From Eretmocerus hayati (Eukaryota > Arthropoda > Insecta > Hymenoptera > Aphelinidae): a DNA stretch of 64,000 nucleotides. Of this stretch, positions 37,054 through 47,595 are shown in pieces. The position numbers and the translations under genes are program-made. Within the stretch, counting starts at the first letter, position 1. Each line of letters opens with the position of its first letter. The notes below the pieces were generated by a model. It saw only the letters and a program-made list of their open reading frames with translations. It was not told where the DNA came from and searched no databases. The stretch spans positions 98,128,976 through 98,192,975 of the forward strand of contig CM056742.1 in assembly GCA_029851415.1 (NCBI GenBank), given 5' to 3'.

Positions 37054-37447
37054 TGTCCTATGGACTCATACTACATCTTATAGCTCTATGCATTAGCTTA
37101 CTTGTATATCTATAACCTACTTGTATATCTAGAGGTATACTCCCCGAAACTGCGCGTACCCGCGCCAGTAGAGTTTTCCGTATTCGAGTGCGGAGCTAAA
37201 GAAACGAGGAGAGAGGAAATAGAAAAGAGGGGCGCCGAAAAGCGTCTTAGAGAAAAGGGTCCCTTGGCTTTTCAGGAGGACGCTCGGGACTATGCCTGTG
37301 TAATACAGTGCCTGTTGTGCCCTCAAGCTGGCCGGAGGCTCTGTCGGCCAGCATGTAGTTGTAATAAAGTATATCCACCGTTAATTTTGGCTTACTCTTC
37401 CTGTCAATATCTTAGCTCCAGAGTCCAACCCCACCGAATAGGTGACA
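37054..37447 (+). repeat. 5' LTR of the cargo-carrying element
   Basis: 394 bp, TGTCCTATGG...AATAGGTGACA, with an AATAAA signal at 37363. Identical to 44349-44742 except for G/T at base 2 and C/G at base 12. Confidence 0.95.
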
Positions 37448-37450
37448 AAT

Positions 37451-37466
37451 TGGCGACCGTGACAGG
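37451..37466 (+). other. Primer-binding site, tRNA-Arg type
   Basis: TGGCGACCGTGACAGG three bases after the LTR end. This primer site is common in insect gypsy-group elements. Confidence 0.85.
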
Positions 37467-37959
37467 ACCTGGGGTCGCGAAAGTGTATCGCGAGTGTATG
37501 TAAAACACCTAAGTTATACAGTGAAGGGAAGCCAAAGAGTGACGCGACTGCTACAGTGGGACGCCTCGCCAAGCCGAGACCCGCAGTTTGCCGATCTTTT
37601 TATTGCAACTACAACATACTCCGGAAGTGACACGTGAGAAGAGGCTTCTAATAAGCAACTCATGGATATCTTTTGGTGGAGGTCGCAACAAAGCAGATCA
37701 GAAGTGAGTAAAAATCGCGAAAAGGGCGAGACGCTCAAGGCAGGAATGCAGTGAGTCGTCGCATGGAGGTGTGAGAGAGATAGAGCACTAGAGAAAGTCA
37801 GCGCTAGGAGGAAGGGCATGACTGCCGCTGCAGGGACCGCTCAGCTTACGGAGCCCTCTGCACGCCACCTCTTACGCGTACCAATGCGGTATTGTGCGTT
37901 CACTATGAGTAACAGATATTGGCTTATTTATTACATTTTTCATCAACGCAATGCACTAG
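37467..37959 (+). other. Leader of the cargo-carrying element
   Basis: GC-balanced sequence up to about 37890, then a switch to AT-rich sequence. A pyrimidine-containing stretch ending CACTAG directly precedes the ATG at 37960 and could be a splice acceptor. The leader probably holds the packaging signal needed by a non-autonomous element; that is inference. Confidence 0.5.
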
Positions 37960-38835
37960 ATGAGTGATAATCACAACATACCTTATAATAGTCAAAGCCA
38001 TACTATGAATTCGAAGATGAATCTTTCCAGTATGAAACCGCAAATAAAAATTAATATTGATGATCAAATGATTGACTACGACTCTGCTTTCAAGATTTGG
38101 GAAATATTATCAGAAATAGAATATCGCTGCGAAACTTTGCGAATGAATTCGCCTAGATTGCCGAATGAATATCAAAACTTGCAACAAATGTTGAATGAAG
38201 TCATCAATATCAGGAGAAGAATGTGGCATTCGGGAGAAGATATTCAATCTATGATACTCAATTTTGAACTATTTCAATGCAAATCAATGAAAAATCAGGA
38301 TTCCCATGCTTTAAGTGAATTTGGAACTTTATCAATCATACGAGGAAAGGCTTCGTCCTTGACGAATCAAATGAAATCTGTAGAAATAACCTTCAAAAAC
38401 CAATGTGGAATGGATGATAACTTGATGCCGTGGCGTTTTGATATGGGAGATGCGTCTAATACGCAACCATTGATCACACGCCGTCAAGAATTTGTCCATT
38501 GGAAGAAATCGCTAGAGTCTGGCCTATCATCAGCAGCTATTAGATTGAGAGATTTGGGAAATCTACTACAGATGATTCAACCACTGATGACCGAGAGTGA
38601 AATAGAACATTCTGCTATAGGTGGCCTTTTCTGTAGAGTATATGCGAATGATTCGGCTTCAACAGATCTCAAAGAAAAATTGGGACATCTACGGAACCAG
38701 TGCAGAAGGGGAACAGGAGCATTATACGAAGTCATCAATATACTCTCGGATTCACAGGCGATTGTAGCATCACATATTCGACTTTTGAACGAGACTTCAT
38801 CAAGAATTAACCAATTGCCAATAGAGATCGATTAA
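37960..38835 (+). CDS. Uncharacterised cargo protein, part 1 (all-helical)
   Basis: A 291-residue frame from ATG to TAA that I do not recognise. It is Gln/Asn/Ser/Met-rich at the start, then made of amphipathic, helix-prone segments (about residues 35-160 and 175-285) with no transmembrane segment or zinc motif. One GDASNTQP motif is at residues 163-170. Codons are AT-rich, unlike the surrounding GC-rich gypsy gag. The next frame (38836-40452) is in the same register, so the TAA at 38833-38835 is the only thing separating them. It could be a captured host or viral gene. No gag, pol or env feature is visible. Confidence 0.6.
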   Translation: MSDNHNIPYNSQSHTMNSKMNLSSMKPQIKINIDDQMIDYDSAFKIWEILSEIEYRCETLRMNSPRLPNEYQNLQQMLNEVINIRRRMWHSGEDIQSMILNFELFQCKSMKNQDSHALSEFGTLSIIRGKASSLTNQMKSVEITFKNQCGMDDNLMPWRFDMGDASNTQPLITRRQEFVHWKKSLESGLSSAAIRLRDLGNLLQMIQPLMTESEIEHSAIGGLFCRVYANDSASTDLKEKLGHLRNQCRRGTGALYEVINILSDSQAIVASHIRLLNETSSRINQLPIEID

Positions 38836-40452
38836 AGTAAAGACACTCCAAAGAATGAAATCATACGCTCAGACCTCAATCGAGGAATATCCGGGAATTC
38901 TCTTGTTGAAACCTACGTCCATATGGAAGATGCGTCTAAAACACAGCCGACGGAGCAGGTCTCAAGTGATAACGACAGCAAAACAAGTATTGGATATATT
39001 AGTGAACCCTGTATGAGAAATGATACTTTCACGAATGAACAACTTTCTGAGCCGAAGGACCGTCAAGTATGCATCGATTCAGATAGCGAGATAATCAAAA
39101 CTTCGACCAAAGTTCATATTCAGCTGGAAGAAGCGTCTAATACGCAGCCAGTACTGGAAAGCTCTACGAAGAAACATTCGAGTGAAGAATCCATTGTTGA
39201 AGGAGAGTATGTTGCCAACAGAGTTACTGACTCTACAAGAAGAAAGAGTTTTGCTGAGTCGAAGGAGCGCCAAGAACGCTTCGAGTCAGGAAAACCTAGT
39301 ACGCGCCTGAAATGCGTTGATTATTTCGAATTCATCACTGAAAAAGGTCGTACTCCGATCCAATTTGAAGGTACATCCACAAAATCTTGTTCTGATGGAA
39401 CGCAAGAGCAACCTGCTTGCGCAGTTTCGTTCAAGAACTATATCAGAAGTGTTGCACGTTGTCACGAGGAAGAAGCGTCTAATACGCAGCCAGTGGCGAA
39501 AGAGGAAACACGAGAGAAACAAGCTCGCAGATGGAGACTTGAATTGGCACAGAAAAGCAGGGAGGGTAGAAATCCCCCAATCATTCCAAATTTTCATGTG
39601 GAAGAAGCGTCTAACACGCAGTCACTGAGAAGAGAGGAATCAAAACGCCAGTCAGATGTTGATTTGGTAGAAATGAAAAATGAAACTAAGCAACCGCTTA
39701 ATGGCGTGGAATCAAAAAGGAGGATAAATAAGAAATCGAAGAATGAGTTCATACAAAAAGGGGTTGAAATTGACGATCAGCCCACGATGCGATCTGATGA
39801 ATGGGAGGAGCGCCAAGAACGTACCTGCTCATCAGAGGACAAACTTGTGGAACAAAAAGTTCACTCAGTTGCAAAAAATGAATCGGTTGAACAAACCAAT
39901 AGAGAGGGCAAAATTATCCTTCACCAAATGAATAACCAGAGAATGGAGAGAAGCAAAATCCCATTAATCTCCAAGCAGCTTAAGTTGATATTAGAATGGA
40001 TCAAGTCAAAAGTGAAGTCTCGGAAAGGATACAAGGAAGGAAGAAAATCAGAGAATAGCCGAGAATCCCCAGAATATCATTCAAAATTGATCATATATTC
40101 GGTTGAGAGTGAATATTCAAAATGGAGTGTTCCACCAAAACATTTGGTGAAGAAGAAAATGAAGAAGGAGATCAGACATGTGAATGGAGATGAAACCAGA
40201 GATTCAAGAGGATTCATTGCACATTTGGAGCACGGTGTGGATTTCCCAAATGAAGAAGTTCCAAGATCGAAATGGATCACCCCAGGGAAAATCAAGATTG
40301 CTGTAAAGGATGTCCTCAACACAATAATCGGAAGAACTTGCAGTATTCTTTCCCATAGATATAGCACCTGCACTCTGACAGTGCTTTCAGGTAATCATAA
40401 TTCTAAGAAACTTAGATCTATCGAGACATTTGTCATAAAAATAGGAGATTGA
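38836..40452 (+). CDS. Uncharacterised cargo protein, part 2 (repeat-containing, charged)
   Basis: The frame is open directly after the upstream TAA; the first ATG is at 38923 and gives 509 residues. It is rich in Glu, Lys, Arg and Ser. The motif E-[ED]-A-S-[NK]-T-Q-[PS] occurs at residues 2-9, 69-76, 183-190 and 227-234 (counted from 38923). A second word like [SP]K[DE]RQ[EV] followed by an acidic tail recurs near residues 45, 108 and 286. The C-terminal ~150 residues are basic and less repetitive. I know no family with this pattern. Translation could come from readthrough of the TAA, from reinitiation at 38923, or the gene may simply be broken. Confidence 0.6.
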   Translation, partial: SKDTPKNEIIRSDLNRGISGNSLVETYVHMEDASKTQPTEQVSSDNDSKTSIGYISEPCMRNDTFTNEQLSEPKDRQVCIDSDSEIIKTSTKVHIQLEEASNTQPVLESSTKKHSSEESIVEGEYVANRVTDSTRRKSFAESKERQERFESGKPSTRLKCVDYFEFITEKGRTPIQFEGTSTKSCSDGTQEQPACAVSFKNYIRSVARCHEEEASNTQPVAKEETREKQARRWRLELAQKSREGRNPPIIPNFHVEEASNTQSLRREESKRQSDVDLVEMKNETKQPLNGVESKRRINKKSKNEFIQKGVEIDDQPTMRSDEWEERQERTCSSEDKLVEQKVHSVAKNESVEQTNREGKIILHQMNNQRMERSKIPLISKQLKLILEWIKSKVKSRKGYKEGRKSENSRESPEYHSKLIIYSVESEYSKWSVPPKHLVKKKMKKEIRHVNGDETRDSRGFIAHLEHGVDFPNEEVPRSKWITPGKIKIAVKDVLNTIIGRTCSILSHRYSTCTLTVLSGNHNSKKLRSIETFVIKIGD

Positions 40453-43400
40453 AAGTATAATTTACAATCTCAAATCGAATTTTCCGAAACATAGTAATAC
40501 GTATATCCAGAAAAATTCAAATCATGATTATTGAAAGCTCTTGTGGCATCGAAAGAATATCAGTGTCTATACATATTTATCTATTCATTTGATTTCTTGA
40601 AGAAGTCAAGCACGAAGCTCAGTTACACATATATATATATATTGAGAAATGTTTCATTCACTTTGATATTTGAGAAATACACTAATTGATCATTGTATAA
40701 AGGTAGATTGTCAAACAATAACTTGACGTTATACGAACTAATTGAGTTGTAAAATATTCCTTCACCGCTTGACGCGAATAGAGATCGCATTCTTTTTCTG
40801 AGTCAATCAAAACAAAAGAAAGAAAAGGAAAATAATAGAAATTCTAGGTCTATTTCATCAGAAGTGATCGGAACGAGAGGAACAGAGTACAAAACGAGTA
40901 TTTAGAATAATCGAGAATGATACCATGATAAATGAATAGAGAATGAGTCAGTTCACAACAAGATACATATAATTTTGGCAAATTGATTAATGACCGAATG
41001 ACCATATTCGTATTTTATTTAGAAACATATCAATAGAAATGACTGATGAATGAGAACATATTTTTGGTTAAAACTAACAAACAAACATTAACATTCTCCA
41101 TAATGAAACGAACCAGGCCAAAGTACTTGATATTGAGAGAGGGTATTCGAACGAAATCACCAAAACTCATTTTATACCATAGAATCAGATATTTGGAAAG
41201 AAAAATTGCAATAAGAAGGTTGTGTAGTTCATCCACTCGATAGCAGATTTCAGGTCAATTTTTGAATCTTGATTCACGCAAAACCTGAATTCATAACATA
41301 AAATGATTGGTCCACGGAAAAGGATCCCAATTTATTACATAAGATAATTTATTAGTAGAGAAGAATTCAATTGAGGCTATCAAGCGAATTAAACCGTGAG
41401 AGAATGGAAAGGGCAATCAGAATTTGTTGATCACAACTTTTTGCAGCCAATCGAAAGTTGGTTAAGTACACATAATATCTCAGTTTGAGGTACGATAACT
41501 GAATACATCCCTTACGAAGAGAATCATCGATCAAAGTTTAGAATTTAGGGAAAATGTCAAAGTCTATCCTCGTATCATTAGAGTCAGCTATCCAAACTCA
41601 TTATCTTTCCAAATAAGATAACCAGAGAGCAACGATCAGGCAACGATGCACAGTGGCGCAAATTTACATTCGCAATCAAAGCAAAGATTTGAGTCGAGAA
41701 TCAAAAAGGCTTCAGATTCTTATTAATAATTTTCTCCTCATTTGTTCACTTTTTGAAGGAAGTATTCATCCAGTTGATTTGAAAACTCAGAAAGATCTCA
41801 AGAAACTCATAATCAATCATTGATAGCAAAACACTTGCCTAGTTTTTGATATTCTGGCGAGAAAGCTCCCATTTTGAAAGAAGAGAGAACTCGAACAATC
41901 CACGAAGTTTCATATGCCCACCACTTTTTACAGTTTCTAGGCGGAAAGATCGCAACGAAAATTGATGAAAGATTCATCTCCCAAATCGGAGTGAGTCTGT
42001 AATGAATATCTAGCAAAATCTAAATTTCCAATGATGAGACTCTCATTAAACATAATTGGGTGAGATTTATACTGCTCGCCAATCACCTATTCATAGAAAC
42101 ATTCGGTCTTGAAATACGATATGCACCCCCTATCTATTGATTCTCCATGGTCGATGAATGACCTTGGTAGAGAATATTTATATATATACAATTTGAATTA
42201 AACTGAAACTCCCCGGAAAATCTGAATTCAAATGCCGCAAAACGTGAACGAAACTAAGTGAATGAGAGGATATGGAAAATCAATAAGTATCATATCAGAG
42301 AAAAATCTCAAAGATGATCGAGGATGACTAGCATTATACTAGGGGTGAAATACAAGAGAGCTCAAAGACGAAACATTGAGAATTGATCCAGTGAGACGCC
42401 TTTTGAGAAGAGCATCAAGGAATTTCTAATGGAAGCTCCAATTCGAGTAAACATTTTCCATAGACCGCATGAATTTGTTGCCTGTAACGTTATTCAGTAT
42501 AAATGAAGCGAAAGAAGATGGCGATTATCACGTGAAGAAAGTGAGTAATATTATCAATAGAGGGAAAGATAAGGTATAATGAATCTTAGTAAGAATTTAC
42601 TACCTAGAAATAAGATTAGATCATAAATATTGACTTTTTGGGAATAACTTCAATCTAGACTCTTGAGAGAAATCACACAATCATGAATATAATGATATAA
42701 TTCCAGATAGGTTGGAACGACGACTACATCTTAATTTTAGAAATTATGGTAGGACGAGAATGAAAAATGAGCTATAAAATAGACTGTCCACATTACGAAT
42801 ACATTTATATCAATCGTGTAGAAAAATAACGCAATATATATTATAGCTCCGTAGAATTGATCAGCAGAGCATTCCAAGCTCACAACAGCTTTTGTTTCCC
42901 CACGACCAAATGAAAATTCTCAAATTCATAGGTCACCGATGCTTTGAATGACCACTAAGATGTAAGATCCATTAGGAATAGGTCATGAGCCTTTCTCCGA
43001 AATTATTTCATCGTATACTTTATTTCACTCACAGAACTTCGAAAAAAACTCAATACAAATCTAAGATTCTCTTGAATGAATTGAAGGCTTTCCATCTTTA
43101 TAAGTAGAAAATGAAACGATTCTAAATTACCGAGATATCCATATGACTTTCATTGGCATAGTGAAACAGTAAGTACAGCCTACATTTTGGTCTACAAGAA
43201 CGGATCCCGCCAGTATCAGGTGTTTTTCAATACCGATAGAAATAATCTCTCTGAATTAAAACTGACAAAGTGAGAGTTTTTATATACATAACAAACTATG
43301 GATGAATTCCACTTCACTTTCGAAGGTACTTTGATTCCTCCAAAATTCCGTCGGACGGAAAACCAAATCAGAACTACGAGAATCGCATTCATGTTCCATT

Positions 43401-44334
43401 CGAAAGCATCAGAATCTAGAGTAAGGATTTTATTGATGATCTTGAAAGATAATTTAACAATAATTACTACCTGAAATCATAACCAAGTATGTAAACTTTG
43501 AATATGGATAGATGATAATGACGAAACAATTGACCTTATGTGTTATGCATATTGAGAATTGAGAATATTTCCCCACAGAAATTCAAACAATCATATATGT
43601 TATCCATATTCAATCGCTTGCAGAATGAAACGATCAATACTTTAATTCCTCAAGATTTGACAGCTCACCATTGAACATTTACTCAAAGTACATCTTTCGA
43701 TGAAAATGTCCAAGGATTCTTGCAATCAACTCAAATTTGAAAAATGGCTTAACTTTTGTGCTTTCGTCGATTGTAGAAAAACCAATAACGATTCAAAATT
43801 TAATGGAGTGAGAATTCAGCACAATCAATTCAAGTGATACTGAAAACTTTGACGAAGTGATGATGTATCTAAAATAAAAATATTCGGATAGATATGTGAA
43901 GCAGGTTTCGGTGGACATAACATCTAATCAACATACAGAGTTCAATTCAAGTGCAGCTCTGGTACACTCATAACTTATTCTGGTTTAAACCTTCATTATC
44001 AACTGATTAAAACAAATTGATCGATAGTCCCAAAATAGTTATTTGAAGAAATCACTCATACATTTGACAATTCAGTCATATCAGTAATTTTTCGGGTTGC
44101 TACTATGATGAAATTTCATGACATCAAGTAAACCCACTGTGACTTTATAGCACGAGGCTCAAAATACCATGTCAAATGGAAATTCACAAAAAACAAGTAG
44201 AATTGAATTCGGATACAAATCTAATGGAAAGAACGATACGCAAATTATCAACTATGGAGTCGCACCACTTTCAGAATCAAACTCCATTCATCACATGAAG
44301 ACGAAAAATTCACGTATCCGAAAATTTTTCTGAC
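40453..44334 (+). other. AT-rich non-coding cargo
   Basis: 3.9 kb with no frame above ~70 codons on either strand. Composition continues that of the cargo frames. It may be captured 3' untranslated, intronic or intergenic DNA. No repeat or RNA gene that I can support. Confidence 0.5.
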
Positions 44335-44348
44335 CTTAAGGGGGAAAA
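44335..44348 (+). other. Polypurine tract of the cargo-carrying element
   Basis: AAGGGGGAAAA directly before the 3' LTR, where plus-strand DNA synthesis would be primed. Confidence 0.8.
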
Positions 44349-44742
44349 TTTCCTATGGAGTCATACTACATCTTATAGCTCTATGCATTAGCTTACTTGT
44401 ATATCTATAACCTACTTGTATATCTAGAGGTATACTCCCCGAAACTGCGCGTACCCGCGCCAGTAGAGTTTTCCGTATTCGAGTGCGGAGCTAAAGAAAC
44501 GAGGAGAGAGGAAATAGAAAAGAGGGGCGCCGAAAAGCGTCTTAGAGAAAAGGGTCCCTTGGCTTTTCAGGAGGACGCTCGGGACTATGCCTGTGTAATA
44601 CAGTGCCTGTTGTGCCCTCAAGCTGGCCGGAGGCTCTGTCGGCCAGCATGTAGTTGTAATAAAGTATATCCACCGTTAATTTTGGCTTACTCTTCCTGTC
44701 AATATCTTAGCTCCAGAGTCCAACCCCACCGAATAGGTGACA
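44349..44742 (+). repeat. 3' LTR of the cargo-carrying element
   Basis: 394 bp, collinear with 37054-37447 with two visible differences, AATAAA at about 44658, followed by GGGA. Confidence 0.95.
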
Positions 44743-45116
44743 GGGACATTAATGAGTTGACGCGGGACACTTCGGATGTGTTTCGCAGGGAGTCCATGTG
44801 GTGGGACAAGGCCGCGATAGAACAAAACGATGATAGTGCGAGGGCACTAGCCGCGGTCGATGTCGTGGCCCGAGTCATGAGCGACACCGACGTGATGGCT
44901 CGGATGATGATAACCGACTGGTACTGCGCTCGGATCCGAGAGGTCGAGGAAGGCCACACAGCCGGGATCGAGCGAGATTCCGACGAGATTCAAGCGATGG
45001 CCAACTCAGTTATGCGGGACTACCACAGATCGATGGTAGTGCAGGCCATCCTCGCGCACCAGTTTGTCAGGGCCACCTCGCTGGCGCGGACTCATCTCGA
45101 CAGGGACGTATGTTAG
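44743..45116 (+). pseudogene. gag: Gag middle region of the large gypsy element, resuming after the insert
   Basis: The frame after the second GGGA codes for ~125 helix-rich residues (Met/Ala/Arg/Asp-rich) and continues the frame interrupted at 37053. It ends at a TAG at 45114; a frameshift separates it from the main gag frame at 45262. The 44397-44742 part of the same chance frame is LTR, not gag. Confidence 0.75.
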
Positions 45117-45261
45117 AGAGCAGGCCCCTGTTACTCGAGCATTACCAGAGCCAGAAAATAGAGGACGCCCTCAGTAGTCTCAACCCCCGTGCGCGGACTT
45201 AGGTGTTGATCAAAGGCCACGAGCACAGCCTGGGGCCGGCCAGCAACCTTGTGCTGAGCCG

Positions 45262-47181
45262 GTGCAGGCTTGGGTGGAACAGGTACGCCCCGTGAAGTGT
45301 CAGCAACCACTTAGCGGGCCCGTTGATCATAATCGCGGACGAGATCGCTCGGGCGAGAGCCGGCACAGTCGTGCTGGGGCGTCACACCCCAGGAAGGACC
45401 CAGATCGTACTCACGAGGGTCATAAACAGAAAGACTCCTCCCGCGGTAATCACCGGGGTCGAGATCGCTCTGACGGCAAGAGCCATGGCCATGAGGACGC
45501 ATCGCGCTCCCGAAAGGGGCAAGATCACTCTCGAGAAGTACGCGGCAATGAAAATTCAGCACGCGAGAGTCGACACGGACATAAGCGGACTTCAGGAAAC
45601 GGCGAGAATCGGCATCACTCGACAGATGGCCGAGGTCGCAGGGATGCTGACCCATGGCGTGACGCTCGCCGGGATAGCTCATCAGACAGTTCACCCCCGC
45701 GAGGCTCACGCCATGGAGATAGGTCGGACTCGGACTCAGATAGATCGAGGCGCCGAGGCAGACGTCGCGGGTCAAGAAATTCACGTAGATCGGGACGTGG
45801 TGGCCACCGAGGTCGCGCTCGGAATAGTAGCAGTGAAACAGATCGTGGTACATCAGACGACGAATCGAACTGGAGTCGCAGTGATCAGATAACCAACCGG
45901 ACGTTCCGGATCATCAAGATGCTGCAAAGTATGAAGATTAGTTTCAGTGGGGGTGAGAAAGATGGCCCAGAAGATTCCTTGGCCAACTTGAAGGACTGCA
46001 GGCGAATGTTACCGGTGTCCGATGCGGAAATGCTCTCTGCAGTGCCAGCAGCTCTGACAAAAGATGCTCGCAACTGGTTCCGAACTCACCAGGATGAGTT
46101 CGAGAGCTGGCCTGATTTTAAGAACGCGTTCAGAGATCAGTACGTGGGCCACTTAGATCGCCAAGATTTGATGGACGAGCTACAGCGTCGGACTCAGGCC
46201 AGGAGCGAGAAGATGGTGAGATATTTGACGTGTATCAAAATCATCCTAGGCCACTTCAAGAGGCCACCACGGGACAGAGATGTCTTCGAGATAGTGCGTA
46301 GAAACTTACTGCCTGAGTTGCGTAAGTATTTGGAAAATAAGAGGGTCCGTACGCTGGAAGATATACAGTATTATGGGGGGAAATTTCAGAAAGGTAAAGA
46401 TTTGCACACTCGATATGCCGCACCTCCTCCTAAGGAAAAGGCGCGCATACCTGGCGCTGCGTACCAGGGTTCGAGTCAGGCTGCTCAGAAAGGTAGGTTG
46501 GGGAAGACTGAGAGTGGGGGGGTGGAGTCAAAGGATGCGGAACCAGAGAAACCAGCCCCGAACCCCCAAATCACGACTCAGAATCGTAATCGGGGACGAG
46601 GTGGCAAAAATAGTAACAAGGCTGGTCAGAACAACCCGTTCTCGCAGGCCAAGGCACCGGCACCAGGTGCATTCCCCGCGAATGTGGTGCAGTCGAATGC
46701 CCCGGCCCCGCTTACGCAGCCAACCCCCTCACCGCTAGTACCGTGGGCTGCGAACCCAGGACAGTGGCCACCATTCCCAACGATGTATCCATTCCCACCA
46801 TACCCGGGGTATGGACAACGTAGGCCACCAAGCGGAGGGCGACCGCGCCCACCAGTGGATCGAGCGGTCAGGCAAGAACAGATAATCAAGGGCCTCTGCT
46901 ACAATTGTAGCCAGCCGGATCATTTCGCTAGTAGGTGCCCTACCAGGCAGTGTTACAAATGCTCCGCTCTAGGTCATATTGCTGTCGAGTGCCCGAACAC
47001 AGCGGGTGCAGCAACTGCGGCAGCAGCTGCTGCTGCTCCGCCCAAGCCGAAGTGCCAGCTGTGCAACAAAGCGGGGGTGACTGCGCAAACTTGCCCGGAT
47101 TGCAGATACCGCTTGGAATACGTGGGGAACGGCCCGGCGAGGGCCCAGAAAGACCAAAGTATTGTGTCCCCGCCAAAATAG
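45262..47181 (+). CDS. gag: Gag with RS-rich domain, capsid and zinc knuckles
   Basis: A 639-residue frame. Residues ~20-205 are an Arg/Ser/His/Asp-rich, SR-like low-complexity domain. Residues ~215-370 are a Ty3-type retrotransposon gag (capsid) domain with the WF...F...W..F...F...Y pattern. A Pro/Ala-rich linker follows. Two CX2CX4HX4C zinc knuckles lie at about 546-578, and a third, degenerate Cys cluster follows after an alanine run. Gag forms the particle and packages RNA. The domain is unbroken, although upstream gag and downstream pol have frameshifts. The start at 45262 is only the first methionine in this frame; the original protein began at 35971. Confidence 0.88.
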   Translation: MQAWVEQVRPVKCQQPLSGPVDHNRGRDRSGESRHSRAGASHPRKDPDRTHEGHKQKDSSRGNHRGRDRSDGKSHGHEDASRSRKGQDHSREVRGNENSARESRHGHKRTSGNGENRHHSTDGRGRRDADPWRDARRDSSSDSSPPRGSRHGDRSDSDSDRSRRRGRRRGSRNSRRSGRGGHRGRARNSSSETDRGTSDDESNWSRSDQITNRTFRIIKMLQSMKISFSGGEKDGPEDSLANLKDCRRMLPVSDAEMLSAVPAALTKDARNWFRTHQDEFESWPDFKNAFRDQYVGHLDRQDLMDELQRRTQARSEKMVRYLTCIKIILGHFKRPPRDRDVFEIVRRNLLPELRKYLENKRVRTLEDIQYYGGKFQKGKDLHTRYAAPPPKEKARIPGAAYQGSSQAAQKGRLGKTESGGVESKDAEPEKPAPNPQITTQNRNRGRGGKNSNKAGQNNPFSQAKAPAPGAFPANVVQSNAPAPLTQPTPSPLVPWAANPGQWPPFPTMYPFPPYPGYGQRRPPSGGRPRPPVDRAVRQEQIIKGLCYNCSQPDHFASRCPTRQCYKCSALGHIAVECPNTAGAATAAAAAAAPPKPKCQLCNKAGVTAQTCPDCRYRLEYVGNGPARAQKDQSIVSPPK

Positions 47182-47595
47182 AGGAGTTTCTGGTAGCGGA
47201 TGAGAAGCCTGTGGGCTTCGCGGAAGAATCGTTAGTTGACGAGTGCATAGTATTCCAAGAGAGTGAGGAGTCGTGGCTAGTCGACCGACGGATCGAGGGA
47301 TCCAGGAGCCTTGTGGGAGGTGGAGCAGAAGAAATGCCATTGTCTACGCCATGGGTCGAGGGACCTGAGCGCCTTAGCGAAGGTATGGCGAGTGGACAGT
47401 CGGGGATGTCATGGGTCGTGGGACCTGAGCGCCTTGGAGAAGGTATGACAGACCAGATTTCTGCAACGCCGTGGGCCACAAGAGCAAAAGACCGTGTGGC
47501 GATGCCCCACAGAGCGGTGGGTGATCGTAGATGAATGGATCCCAGGAAAGGGGACAGTACGGAAACGATATACCGGGGAATAAGCAGACCGGGTC
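47182..47595 (+). pseudogene. Gag-protease linker with a short internal duplication
   Basis: The frame 46935-47534 carries two copies of a ~66-bp unit (about 47346-47395 and 47410-47455) sharing GGGACCTGAGCGCCTT, giving the peptide word GPERL twice. It is probably a disordered linker. No enzyme motif. Confidence 0.5.

Larger units (their letters stand above)
37054..44742 (+). mobile_element. Young non-autonomous LTR retrotransposon carrying unrelated genes
   Basis: It is 7,689 bp, bounded by two 394-bp LTRs that I find to differ at only two bases, with GGGA target duplications. A textbook primer site (TGGCGACCGTGACAGG, 37451) and polypurine tract (44335-44348) are in place. No gag, protease, RT or integrase is present. 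The interior has a GC-balanced leader of ~450 bp and then strongly AT-rich DNA with an ~830-codon frame (37960-40452, one stop) and 3.9 kb without clear genes. It resembles large retrotransposon derivatives (LARD/TR-GAG type) that are moved by a partner's enzymes, but with captured protein-coding cargo. Confidence 0.92.

Noticed and set aside
37960..40452. Polydnavirus, nudivirus or host-named gene for the cargo
   Set aside because: I could not match either half to any family I know well, so I give no name.
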